Below, one piece after another: positions 25,165 to 32,704 of a stretch of 37,002 bases of DNA. The stretch is taken from positions 1-37,002 of the forward strand of contig MWBF01000004.1 of the NCBI GenBank assembly GCA_002068935.1. The letters run 5' to 3'. The stretch is from Chloroflexi bacterium ADurb.Bin325 (lineage in GTDB: Bacteria; Chloroflexota; Anaerolineae; CG2-30-64-16). Positions within the stretch are counted from its first letter, which is position 1; each line of letters opens with the position of its first letter. The notes under the pieces were generated by a model. It was not told the DNA's origin. It saw nothing but the letters and a program-made list of their open reading frames with translations, and did no database searches. Made by a program: the position numbers and the translations under genes.

Positions 25165-25191
25165 GTACCTCGACGATGCGAGCTGAACTGT

Positions 25192-25211
25192 CCGGGCGCG
25201 CGTGCGCCCGG
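25192..25211 (-). other. GC hairpin in the polysaccharide operon leader
   Basis: An 8-pair stem (25192-25199 with 25204-25211) encloses a 4-base loop in the 5' leader of the minus-strand operon, about 30 bases before the ligase ATG. It has no T-run. It may stabilise the leader or be incidental. Confidence 0.4.
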
Positions 25212-25226
25212 CCTCGAATCCGCGCC

Positions 25227-25255
25227 ATGATACGGCAAAGGGGACGCTTTGTCAA
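25227..25255 (-). promoter_or_regulatory. Promoter of the polysaccharide operon
   Basis: On the minus strand TTGACA (25255-25250) and TATCAT (25232-25227) are 17 bases apart. Its -35 directly abuts the -35 of the divergent plus-strand promoter. Confidence 0.8.
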
Positions 25256-25283
25256 TTGACGGCTGCTTAACTTATGGTATACT
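25256..25283 (+). promoter_or_regulatory. Promoter of the DsbA-like gene
   Basis: TTGACG (25256-25261) and TATACT (25278-25283) are 16 bases apart. Together with the minus-strand -35 it makes the perfect palindrome GTCAATTGAC at 25251-25260. Confidence 0.75.
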
Positions 25284-25338
25284 GGGTAACTCGCGGGCCG
25301 ACAGAGGCCCGAATCCACTATCGATGGAGCACCTGTCT

Positions 25339-26094
25339 ATGGCGAAACAACGCACCCAATCGTCTAAAACTGCCGCGCGGCCTGCGGCCTCCCGGCCGGC
25401 GGGCGCGGGGAAACCCCGAACAGCCAGGCAACCGCCCGCCCGCAAGGGCTCACGAACGATGCTGCTGGCGATCGTGATCGGGGTGGTGGTGCTGGCAGCA
25501 GCGCTCATCATCTATGCGATCAGCAGCTCCAACAAGCCCATCGTCGCCACCGAGCGGGTCGGCGAGGGCGCGGTCTGGGGCGCGGCCGATGCGCCGGTCC
25601 TGATCGAGGCTTACGAGGACTACGGCTGCCATTTCTGCGCGCAGTTTTCCCAGACGACGGGCGAACAGATCCGCGCGGAATACGAGAAGACCGGCAAGGT
25701 GCGCTTCGAGTTCAAGAGCTTCATCATCGGCGGGGAGCCGACCCGGAACGCGGCCAACGCGGCGGAGTGCGCGGCGGATCAGGGCAAGTTCTGGGACTAC
25801 CACGATGTGCTCTTTGCGCGGCAGGGCACCAGCGCGAACCCGTTCAGCGCGGCGGCCTTGAAGCAGTATGCCGCGGACCTGGGGCTGGACACGGTGCAGT
25901 TCAACCGCTGCGTGGACTCCGGCCAGCACGTTCGCGAGGTCAACGAGGACAGCCGGATCGCGCGCGGCCGCGGGGTGCAGGCGACGCCGACCTTCTTCAT
26001 CACCTCGCCGGGCGGGACCCAGCGGATCGAGGGCGCCGAGTCCTTTGCGACCTTCAAGGGCGCCATCGATGCGGCCCTGGCCTCGGTGCAGTAG
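25339..26094 (+). CDS. Membrane-anchored DsbA-like thiol-disulfide oxidoreductase
   Basis: The 251-residue protein has a basic N-terminus, a single membrane helix at about residues 41-60 and an extracytoplasmic thioredoxin-fold domain. The redox site is Cys97-His-Phe-Cys100 in 'YEDYGCHFCAQFSQT', and the cis-proline loop is 'GVQATPTFFI'. It would form or isomerise disulfides in exported proteins. Two further Cys residues ('AAECAADQ', 'FNRCVDSG') are typical of the Thioredoxin_4/DsbA group. Start: ATG 25339 with GGAG 9 bases upstream; ATG 25324 is the alternative. It has its own promoter, divergent from the polysaccharide operon. Confidence 0.9.
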   Translation: MAKQRTQSSKTAARPAASRPAGAGKPRTARQPPARKGSRTMLLAIVIGVVVLAAALIIYAISSSNKPIVATERVGEGAVWGAADAPVLIEAYEDYGCHFCAQFSQTTGEQIRAEYEKTGKVRFEFKSFIIGGEPTRNAANAAECAADQGKFWDYHDVLFARQGTSANPFSAAALKQYAADLGLDTVQFNRCVDSGQHVREVNEDSRIARGRGVQATPTFFITSPGGTQRIEGAESFATFKGAIDAALASVQ

Positions 26095-26104
26095 TGCGAA
26101 GGTA

Positions 26105-26186
26105 TCTTCGTGTAGCCATTGCATTAAATACGAGTAAACACCGAAGGTAATTGTTTCTCAAAAAGACTCAATAGGCTACACGAAGA
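26105..26186. repeat. AT-rich segment bounded by 13-base inverted repeats
   Basis: TCTTCGTGTAGCC (26105-26117) and its exact complement (26174-26186) flank 56 bases that are about 30% GC by count, far below the surroundings. No target-site duplication is seen. It could be a small non-autonomous element or a long hairpin in the 3' region of the DsbA-like gene. Confidence 0.5.
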
Positions 26187-26215
26187 CGGCGGGCCGGGGC
26201 AACGGCCGCGAAGAA

Positions 26216-26259
26216 GCAAAGGGGGCGTCGGTCGAACATCCGCCGATACCCCCTTTTGC
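26216..26259. terminator. Bidirectional terminator between convergent DsbA-like and mtnP genes
   Basis: GCAAAGGGGG (26216-26225) pairs with the CCCCCTTTTGC end (26249-26259), with an inner TCGG/CCGA pairing. The plus-strand reading ends in TTTT and the minus-strand reading in TTT. The position between convergent genes fits termination in both directions. Confidence 0.75.
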
Positions 26260-26287
26260 GCGCTCAGAGATGCGCTGGCCTGCCTCG

Positions 26288-27160
26288 TCAGTTGCCGAGC
26301 AGCAGCGCCAGGCGGGCCAGGACCTCGGGCGGGACGGCCGCGGGGTTGGTGATGATGGCGTCGCGCACGCCGGCGGAGTAGGGGGAGGGGGGCGCGCCGC
26401 GCAATGCCATGATCGCGTTGACGACCGAGGCCTTCGCAACCTCCACGTTGGCCTGAAACTGCCGCACCACCTGATCTACCGTGACGGGCGCCTCGGTCTC
26501 GTGCCAGACATCGTAATCGGTCACATGCGCCATCGTTGCATAGCTCATGCCGGCCTCGCGCGCGAGAAAGGCCTCGGGGCTTGCGGTCATGCCGATGATG
26601 GCGAAGCCGAGCTGCTGGAAGGCGCGGCTCTCGGCCTTCGTGCTGAAGCGCGGCCCCTCGACGGTGACGAACGTGCCCCCGCGATGGACGTGATGGCCGG
26701 TGTCCGCCACGGCCTGCGCGCAGACCTCGCTGAGATAGCCGCAGAAGGGATCCGCGACGGATACGTGAACGACGACGCCCGCGGTCCCGACATCCGGATC
26801 ATCGAAGAAGCTCGATGCGCGCAGCCGCGTCCGGTCATAGATCTGATCCGGCACGACGATATCGCCGGGCCGATACTGCAACTGAAGGCTGCCGCACGCG
26901 CTGAGCGAGATCAGATATTCGACGCCCAGCATCTTGAAGCCGTAGATGTTGGCCCGGCTGTTCAGCCGACTGGGGCTGATGCGGTGCCCACGGCCGTGAC
27001 GGGGCAGGAAGGCGACCGGCTGGCCATCGATCTGTCCGACGATATAGGCGTCCGACGGCGCGCCGAAGGGCGTCTTCAGCCGCACCTCCTGCACGTCGCG
27101 CAGCTGCGCCAGGTCATAGACGCCGCTGCCGCCGATCACGCCTACGCGCGTTCTCTCCAT
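26288..27160 (-). CDS. mtnP: S-methyl-5'-thioadenosine phosphorylase
   Basis: MtnP cleaves methylthioadenosine with phosphate to adenine and methylthioribose-1-phosphate, in methionine salvage. The 290-residue protein has the family blocks 'VGVIGGSGVYDL', 'FLPRHGRGHRISPSRLNSRANIY', 'SACGSLQLQYRPGDIVVPDQIYDRT', 'TFVTVEGPRFSTKAES' and 'IGMTASPEAFLAREAGM'. The length is typical. Start: ATG 27160 with AAGGAG 8 bases upstream; an in-frame extension to 27238 overlaps the upstream gene and is rejected. It is the last gene of a minus-strand group with an unknown protein and the CysQ-like phosphatase. Purine nucleoside phosphorylase activity is the main alternative. Confidence 0.93.
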   Translation of the reverse strand: MERTRVGVIGGSGVYDLAQLRDVQEVRLKTPFGAPSDAYIVGQIDGQPVAFLPRHGRGHRISPSRLNSRANIYGFKMLGVEYLISLSACGSLQLQYRPGDIVVPDQIYDRTRLRASSFFDDPDVGTAGVVVHVSVADPFCGYLSEVCAQAVADTGHHVHRGGTFVTVEGPRFSTKAESRAFQQLGFAIIGMTASPEAFLAREAGMSYATMAHVTDYDVWHETEAPVTVDQVVRQFQANVEVAKASVVNAIMALRGAPPSPYSAGVRDAIITNPAAVPPEVLARLALLLGN

Positions 27161-27200
27161 ATAGCTGCTCCTTCTTCTTCGCCAGGGCCCGGCCGAGCCG

Positions 27201-28085
27201 TCACCACGGTATCGCGCCGCTCGTATCCACGCCGGCATGCAGGCCCAGGCGTTTAATCATCTGAATTCGATCCCACGGCCGCGCCAGGACGCCGTCGTGG
27301 ATGGCCCACGAACGGCCGCGGACGGTGTCCGCCAGCTCCGGCCGACGAAAGGGCGTCGAGCCGTCGAGCCGACGCCGCAGCTCGCCGTCGCCCGCAAAGC
27401 CGCGCGCGATGGCCACCATCTGCGTGCGCCCGCGCAGATAGTCGAAGCCGCAGCGCTCGAACAGGATCGCCGTATGGTAATAGAGCGGCCGGGCCACGAA
27501 CTCGCGCTGGTTCAGCGCCAGCATGAAGATCTCGAGGCGGTCGTTCAGCCAGCGAAAGTCGCCCAGCCCCCGGCGCACCTGGCCCGGCGCAAGCCCCGCG
27601 GCCAGCGCGGCCTCCTCCGCGGGGAGGTTCCGTCGCCCGGTGCCGTGCAGCGTCGATTCGCCGTCCGGCAGCACGTCCGTGTCGAAGCGCGGGCCGCGCA
27701 TGTCTTGCAGCCGCGCCCAGACCACCTCGATCCGGTTGAAGGGCGTATCGGCCAGCTCGAGCTCCGCCATCGGCTCGGACGTATCGGCGGCGTGAAACAG
27801 CTCCAGGCGATAGGCGCCGACATCCGCATCGACCTGGATGAAGACCAGCGGCCGGCCCTGCGGGTCGGTCAGGCGGATCGGGTCGATGCCGTGCTGCATC
27901 AACAGATGGATCGGCACGAGGCTCTGGAAGAGCATGCGCTGGCGCTGCAAGTCCCACCGCGCGACCTCGCGCAGCGAGATGGGCTGACACTGCGCGTCCG
28001 CGAGGCTGCGGTGCGCGCAAGCCGCGGGGACAGGCTCCCGCGGCTTGCGCTGCGCCGGCAACATCGACGGAACCGCCCGCGACAT
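27201..28085 (-). CDS. Conserved-looking protein of unknown function
   Basis: The 294-residue protein is not recognised. It is probably soluble, with no signal peptide or membrane segments, and is rich in Arg and Asp. The middle part, 'RPLVFIQVDADVGAYRLELFHAAD' and 'MAELELADTPFNRIEVVWARLQDMRGPRF', looks like a beta-rich domain. The C-terminal half has 'FRWLNDRLEIFMLALNQREFVARPLYYHTAILFERCGFDYLRGRTQMVAIARGF', which is helical. The start is ATG 28085, 12 bases after the CysQ-like stop, without a clear ribosome-binding site. The stop is 40 bases before mtnP. Codon use looks like its neighbours. Co-location with mtnP and cysQ suggests nucleotide or sulfur metabolism, but this is only context. Confidence 0.7.
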   Translation of the reverse strand: MSRAVPSMLPAQRKPREPVPAACAHRSLADAQCQPISLREVARWDLQRQRMLFQSLVPIHLLMQHGIDPIRLTDPQGRPLVFIQVDADVGAYRLELFHAADTSEPMAELELADTPFNRIEVVWARLQDMRGPRFDTDVLPDGESTLHGTGRRNLPAEEAALAAGLAPGQVRRGLGDFRWLNDRLEIFMLALNQREFVARPLYYHTAILFERCGFDYLRGRTQMVAIARGFAGDGELRRRLDGSTPFRRPELADTVRGRSWAIHDGVLARPWDRIQMIKRLGLHAGVDTSGAIPW

Positions 28086-28096
28086 GCCGCCCGATC

Positions 28097-28981
28097 CTAG
28101 AAGCCGAAATCCGGGTCGACGCCGGCCTCGTCGAGGACCTGAGCCACTGCATCGGACAGCTCGGCGTGGCGCACGCCGTTGCTGGCGAGGACCCCGAAGC
28201 GGCGCAAGACGTCCCGCTGGTTGTACCTGAGGGGGCGGTTCCAGCAGTCGGTCATCATGCCGCCGGCCTCGCGGACGATGATGTCCGGCGCGCAGGTGTC
28301 CCATTCCTTTGTGCCGGGGTTGGGGTGCACGTAGAATTCGGCCTGGCCGCGCGCGATCAGCCCGATCTTCAGGCCGACGCTGCCGATGCTGCGCTCGCGC
28401 TGGAGACCCATCTGCGCGATCATCTTGTCCACCAGCGCGGGCCGGTGCGATCGGCTGACCACCAGGCGAAACTTTTCGAGCGTCGTCTCGTCCGACACCC
28501 GCAGCGGATAGCGGTCGCCGAATTCGTCCACGAACGCGCCCCGGCCGAGCGCAGCGCCATACAGCACGTCGTCGATCGGCTGATACACCACGCCGGCGAC
28601 CGGCTCCCCGCGTACGGCCAGGCCGATCATGATCACGAACTCGCCGTTGTGCGCGATAAACTCCGCGGTGCCGTCCAGCGGGTCCACGATCCAGACGCGC
28701 TCATGGTTGAGGCGCGAGAAATCGTCCTTGGACTCCTCGGCCAGGATCCCGTCGCCGGGGAAGAGCTGGTTGAACTGTTTGACGAGATAGGCGTTGACCG
28801 CGCGGTCGGCCTCCGTGACCGGCTCGGTGGGATCCTTCCAGCGCACGGTCGGCGGCACCTCGTAGAATGTCCGCACGATCACGCCCGCCTGGCGGGCGAG
28901 CCGAATCGCGGTCTCGAGCTCAGGCGTGTAATCCGGGCGGGCGCCCACGTCGGCGGCATGAATGGGAACAGTAGAATCCAC
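28097..28981 (-). CDS. cysQ: Inositol monophosphatase family protein, CysQ-like 3'(2'),5'-bisphosphate nucleotidase
   Basis: The 294-residue protein belongs to the magnesium-dependent phosphatase superfamily. Metal ligands are in 'GILAEESKDD' and 'VWIVDPLDGTAEFI', and the C-terminal block is 'KEWDTCAPDIIVREAGGMM'. The 'EWDTCAP' form is typical of the CysQ/BPNT branch, which removes a phosphate from PAP made in sulfate assimilation. Inositol or sugar phosphates are alternatives. Start: GTG 28981 with AGGAAG about 8 bases upstream. It lies downstream of ssrA and its terminator. Confidence 0.8.
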   Translation of the reverse strand: MDSTVPIHAADVGARPDYTPELETAIRLARQAGVIVRTFYEVPPTVRWKDPTEPVTEADRAVNAYLVKQFNQLFPGDGILAEESKDDFSRLNHERVWIVDPLDGTAEFIAHNGEFVIMIGLAVRGEPVAGVVYQPIDDVLYGAALGRGAFVDEFGDRYPLRVSDETTLEKFRLVVSRSHRPALVDKMIAQMGLQRERSIGSVGLKIGLIARGQAEFYVHPNPGTKEWDTCAPDIIVREAGGMMTDCWNRPLRYNQRDVLRRFGVLASNGVRHAELSDAVAQVLDEAGVDPDFGF

Positions 28982-29118
28982 GCTGTTTCTTCCTGGTTCG
29001 GTCGATGCGTCTGCGAGCGGTGGAATCCCGGTCGGCAGAAGACCGTTGATCGGCTGACTGCGAGGGCCTTGCCAGCGCCGCGCATCATAGCACAGCCGCT
29101 TGAGACACGCAAGACAGC

Positions 29119-29152
29119 AAAAGGCCCGGCCTGTGCTTCAGGTCGGGCCTTT
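29119..29152 (-). terminator. Terminator of ssrA
   Basis: Read on the minus strand, a stem formed by GGCCCG and CGGGCC (29149-29144 with 29128-29123), extended by CCTG/CAGG, encloses a 5-base loop and is followed by TTTT. It starts 4 bases after the mature tmRNA end. Confidence 0.8.
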
Positions 29153-29155
29153 GCA

Positions 29156-29563
29156 GGTGGAGATGCCGGGAGTCGAACCCGGGTCCGAAACAAACAGTCG
29201 CAAGCGTCTACAAGCTTAGTCTCTGATTTGAATTTCGCCGGACGGTCCAGCAGAGACCACCGTCCGCTAGCCCGGCTAGCCGAGGGTCTTGAGCTCGCCT
29301 ATCGGCGTCCGCGAGCCGCACCTTACGGTCTATGACGATGCACCTCGACGCCGCCTGGCCCCATCGAGGGCACCGGATCACCTTACGGCGATCTTTTGTT
29401 CACGTTCCTTACGCGGCCAACGCGAAAGCGTTGTTGCGAGCGGTCGGGAAAGCGAACGCATTGCCAGTGTTGGCATTTGTGTTTTTGCTCTGGATTTGCG
29501 AGGTGAGAGCGCCTCGGTCTTGCAGCTTACGCCTTATCTGCCCCGTCGAGACCAGTCATCCCC
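29156..29563 (-). ncRNA. ssrA: Transfer-messenger RNA (tmRNA)
   Basis: tmRNA rescues stalled ribosomes and tags the nascent chain for degradation. The 5' end (GGGGATG, 29563-29557) pairs with CATCTCC (29165-29159) to make the 7-pair acceptor stem. The next bases, GGTCTCGACGGGG, match the conserved 5' D-arm, and the T-arm has GGTTCGACTCC. The CCA end is not fully encoded (CCT). The likely resume codon is GCC at 29474-29472, nucleotide 90 of the RNA. It opens a 21-codon tag beginning ANTGN and ending NAFALAA, with TAA at 29411-29409. The length, about 405 bases, is typical. smpB lies just upstream on the same strand. Confidence 0.96.
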
Positions 29564-29575
29564 ATCGACAGCCGT

Positions 29576-29604
29576 ACGATAACACAAAACGTCTGTTCGG
29601 TCAA
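29576..29604 (-). promoter_or_regulatory. Promoter of ssrA
   Basis: On the minus strand TTGACC (29604-29599) and TATCGT (29581-29576) are 17 bases apart. Transcription would start near 29569, a few bases before the mature tmRNA 5' end. Confidence 0.65.
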
Positions 29605-29619
29605 ATGCGCCGCGGCCGG

Positions 29620-30096
29620 TCATTCGCGCTCGTACTCGCGCAGCGCACGGGCCAGGTCGCGGTCGGCGTCGCGTTCGGCCACGGCATCCCGCTTGTCGTA
29701 CAGCCGCTTGCCGCGCACGAGCGCGATCTCGAGCTTGGCGCGGCCGTCCTTCAGATACATGCTCAGCGGCACGATCGTCCAGCCGCGCTCCGAGACCTTG
29801 GCCTGCAACTTGCGGATCTCCTGTCGGTGCAACAGCAGCTTGCGCTCGCGCCGCGGCTCGTGGTTCTCCCGGTTGCCGAAGTCGTAGGGCGAGATGTGGA
29901 CGTTGACCAGCCAGGCCTCCCCCTTGCGGATCTGCACGAAGCCGTCGCGCAGGTTGACGCGCGCCGCGCGCACCGACTTGATCTCGGTACCCGTCAGCGC
30001 AATGCCGGCCTCGTAGCGATCCTCGATGAAGTAGTCGTGCTGCGCCTTGCGGTTGGCCGCGATGTGTCTGACGCCGCCCTCGCTCTGCTTGCTCAC
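29620..30096 (-). CDS. smpB: tmRNA-binding protein SmpB
   Basis: SmpB binds the tRNA-like domain of tmRNA and takes it to stalled ribosomes. The 158-residue protein has the OB-fold blocks 'IAANRKAQHDYFIEDRYEAGIALTGTEIKSVR', 'LRDGFVQIRKGEAWLVNVHISPY' and 'RKLLLHRQEIRKL', then the basic 'RGKRLYDKRDAVAERDADRDLARALREYERE' tail that enters the mRNA channel. Start: GTG 30096 with AAGGAG 5-6 bases upstream. It follows the second S41 protease by 9 bases and precedes ssrA by 56 bases, so the two tagging components are adjacent. Confidence 0.97.
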   Translation of the reverse strand: MSKQSEGGVRHIAANRKAQHDYFIEDRYEAGIALTGTEIKSVRAARVNLRDGFVQIRKGEAWLVNVHISPYDFGNRENHEPRRERKLLLHRQEIRKLQAKVSERGWTIVPLSMYLKDGRAKLEIALVRGKRLYDKRDAVAERDADRDLARALREYERE

Positions 30097-30105
30097 TGCC
30101 GCTCC

Positions 30106-31452
30106 TTACTTGCCCTGCAGCAAGTACTCGACCGCGCGGTCCAACTGCGGGTCGCGGCCCGCCTCGTGATCCTCGTTGGTGAAGGGGACGACGATATCGG
30201 GCTCCAGCCCCTGCCCGTGGATCGCCCGATCCTTCGGCGTGAACCAGCGGGCAATCGTGATCTTGAGCTGCGAATCGTCGCTCAGCACGTTGGAGAGCTG
30301 CACCGAGCCCTTGCCGTAGGTCTTCTCGCCGATCAGGACGCCCGTGCCCGCGTCCTGGATCGCGCCGGCCACGATCTCCGATGCGCTGGCGCTGCCGCCA
30401 TCGACCAGCACCGCCAGAGGAATGTCGCCCAGGAGGTAGCGGCCCCGCCGCGGATGCACCTCCTCGTTGCCGTCCTTGTAGCGCTCGATGAGGATGTTGC
30501 CCTCCGGCACGAAGTAGCTGCCGACCTGGATGGCCGAGTCGAGCAGGCCGCCCGGGTTGCCGCGCAGATCCAGGACGATGCCGGCCGGCTTTTTGGCGAC
30601 GGCCGCGCTCAGCGCGACGGCCAGCCGCCGCGGGGCCAGCGTGCTGAAGTCGGTCAGCGCGATATATTCAATCTTGCCGTCGGCCAGGGTCTTCGTCTCG
30701 ACGACCTGGAGCTCGATGCGCGCGCGGGTGACGGTGACGTCGAACGGCTTGTCGTTGCCGCGACGGATGGTCAGCGTGACCTGGGTGCCGCGCGGGCCGC
30801 GGATCCGGCTGACCGCGGCGTTCAGATCCAGGTTGGTTATATCCTGGCCGTCGACCGCGATCACGACATCGCCCACGCGCAGCCCGGCCTTCTCCGCGGG
30901 CTGGTCGGCGAACAGATATTGCAGCTCGACCCCGCCGTCGGCGGCCAGGTTCACCTGCGCGCCGATGCCCTCGAACACCCCCTGCATGTCCATGTTGAAC
31001 ATCGCCGCCTCTTCGGGGTCGGCGAAGGTGGTGTGTTTGTCGCCCAGGCTGGCGAGCACCCCGCGGATCGCCGCGTAGGTGACCTCCTTGCCCTGTGGCA
31101 GGTCGCCATAGAACTGTTGTTCCAGGAGCCGCCACGCCTCGTCGAACAGCTCGATATCCAACGGGCTGTCGTCGGCCTGCTGCCCGAAGAACGGCATATC
31201 GCCCGTGGCCCGACGGCTCGACGCCGGCGTCGCGGTGGGCTGCGCCGTCGGCTGCGCGGCCAGCTCCTGGTCCGCGGACGGACAGACCAGCTCCTGCGCG
31301 ACTTCGACCGACGGCCGGGCTGCGGCCGGGCTGCGACTCTGGATCGCCACGCCGGCGCCGAGGCCGACGCTGAACGCGGCCAGGCCAAAGGCGACAGCCG
31401 CGACGGCGATGACGAAGAGTTTAAGCAGGGCAGTGGATGTATTCTGTTTCAT
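30106..31452 (-). CDS. S41 family carboxyl-terminal (tail-specific) protease, second copy
   Basis: The 448-residue protein has an N-terminal membrane helix (about residues 9-37, 'LLKLFVIAVAAVAFGLAAFSVGLGAG'), so the catalytic part is outside the cytoplasm. A Pro/Ala/Thr-rich linker follows, then a PDZ domain ('EGIGAQVNLAADGGVELQYL...AGLRVGDVVIAVDG') and the S41 core ('VLDLRGNPGGLL'). The catalytic Ser is the second Ser of 'GGSASASEI'; the Lys is in 'GEKTYGKGSVQ', spaced as in Tsp/CtpA. These proteases cut proteins from unstructured C-termini. Start: ATG 31452, weak ribosome-binding site. It is a paralogue of the next upstream gene and sits 9 bases before smpB. Confidence 0.92.
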   Translation of the reverse strand: MKQNTSTALLKLFVIAVAAVAFGLAAFSVGLGAGVAIQSRSPAAARPSVEVAQELVCPSADQELAAQPTAQPTATPASSRRATGDMPFFGQQADDSPLDIELFDEAWRLLEQQFYGDLPQGKEVTYAAIRGVLASLGDKHTTFADPEEAAMFNMDMQGVFEGIGAQVNLAADGGVELQYLFADQPAEKAGLRVGDVVIAVDGQDITNLDLNAAVSRIRGPRGTQVTLTIRRGNDKPFDVTVTRARIELQVVETKTLADGKIEYIALTDFSTLAPRRLAVALSAAVAKKPAGIVLDLRGNPGGLLDSAIQVGSYFVPEGNILIERYKDGNEEVHPRRGRYLLGDIPLAVLVDGGSASASEIVAGAIQDAGTGVLIGEKTYGKGSVQLSNVLSDDSQLKITIARWFTPKDRAIHGQGLEPDIVVPFTNEDHEAGRDPQLDRAVEYLLQGK

Positions 31453-31528
31453 GGGTTCAACCTACTATACATAACGAATAGCTCGTCGCCCCCGGCTGCG
31501 AGCCGAAGGGCAGGGCGTCGAACGCGAT

Positions 31529-32704
31529 TCAATGTTCGCCGGCAAAATAGGCTTCGGCGCGCGCCAGCTGAGGATCGCGGCCGGCCGCACGATCCTCCTG
31601 CGTGATGTTCACCACGATATCCGGCTCGAGGCCGTTCTTGTCGATCTCGTGCCGCTCCGGCGTCAGCCAGCGGGCGACCGTGACGTGCAGCGAGGAGCCG
31701 TCCGAGAACTCGTGAACCTCCTGGACCGAGCCCTTGCCGTAGGTCTTTTCGCCGATGAGCAGCGCGCCCTTTTCGTCGCGCAGCGCGCCGGCCACGATCT
31801 CCGAGGCGCTGGCGGTGCCGGCGTCGACCAGGATCAGCGTCTCCCAGTCGTGCGCCGGGCTGCGCACCGGCTTCACCGGGTAGAAGCGCTCCTGGCCGCC
31901 GCGCTTGATCTCGCGCAGGACGTTGCCGCTCTTGAGGAACTGGCTGGTAATCTCCACCGCCGCATCCACCAGGCCGCCGCCGTTGCCGCGCAGATCCAGC
32001 ACCAGGCGTTCGACGCCCTGCGAGGCCAGCTCCGCCAGGCCGGTGCGCAGTTCCTCGCCCGTGCGCTCGCCGAAGATGCTGATGTGGACATAGCCCGTGT
32101 GCTGTTCAGCATCGAGCACGCGCCACTCGACGCTCGGCGTCTCGATGCGCTCGCGCGTCACACTGACGTCGAACGGCTCGCCGTCGGGGCCGCGGCGGAT
32201 GCGCAGCACGACCTGCGTGCCGACATCCCCGCGCACCAGGACCACGATCTCGTCGACCGGCATATCGCTGGTGATGACCGTCCCATCGACAGCCAGCAGG
32301 ATATCGCCGTCCTGGATGCCGGCGCGGGCCGCGGGCCGATCCCGCATGACGGTCAGCTCCATCTCGCCGGCCTCGTTGCGGCCCATGTATGCGCCGATGC
32401 CGCCGAAATGCCCGCGCAACTGGTCGCGCTCGACCTCGCGCGGCGCGGGCTCCACGAACACGGTGTAGGGGTCGTTGTAGCTGGCGACCAGGCCGTGCGC
32501 CGCGCCGTACACCTGCTTCTGCGCGGCCGGCGCCTCGCCGATGAAGCTTTTATCGAGCAGGCTCCGCACCTGCCACAGGAGGTCGAAGTCCGCGATGTCC
32601 GCGGCGGCCGCCTGGTGCGTGCCCAGGCCGTAGCCCAGCAGAAAGACGCCGCCGGCGATCAGACCGATGATCAGGCCGGTTGCAAAGCCTCGCCACCAAC
32701 GCAT
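31529..32704 (-). CDS. S41 family carboxyl-terminal (tail-specific) protease, first copy
   Basis: The 391-residue protein has one N-terminal membrane helix ('GFATGLIIGLIAGGVFLLGYGLG'), a PDZ domain ('GIGAYMGRNEAGEMELTVM...RAGIQDGDILLAVDG') and an S41 core ('LVLDLRGNGGGLVDAAVEI'). Catalytic Ser lies in 'AGTASASEIVAG' and Lys in 'GEKTYGKGSVQ'. The spacing between them is the same as in the paralogue downstream. Start: ATG 32704 with GGAAGGG about 6-8 bases upstream. It is the first gene of the S41-S41-smpB-ssrA group. A tandem duplication is likely, with the second copy carrying a longer linker. Confidence 0.92.
   Translation of the reverse strand: MRWWRGFATGLIIGLIAGGVFLLGYGLGTHQAAAADIADFDLLWQVRSLLDKSFIGEAPAAQKQVYGAAHGLVASYNDPYTVFVEPAPREVERDQLRGHFGGIGAYMGRNEAGEMELTVMRDRPAARAGIQDGDILLAVDGTVITSDMPVDEIVVLVRGDVGTQVVLRIRRGPDGEPFDVSVTRERIETPSVEWRVLDAEQHTGYVHISIFGERTGEELRTGLAELASQGVERLVLDLRGNGGGLVDAAVEITSQFLKSGNVLREIKRGGQERFYPVKPVRSPAHDWETLILVDAGTASASEIVAGALRDEKGALLIGEKTYGKGSVQEVHEFSDGSSLHVTVARWLTPERHEIDKNGLEPDIVVNITQEDRAAGRDPQLARAEAYFAGEH

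Noticed and set aside
29156-29200. tRNA-like 3' end taken alone as a tRNA gene
   Set aside because: The T-arm and acceptor belong to tmRNA. The matching 5' half is 400 bases away at 29563 with a tag reading frame between.
29332-31605. 757-residue plus-strand frame over ssrA, smpB and an S41 gene
   Set aside because: It crosses three identified genes on the other strand and has no recognisable domain.
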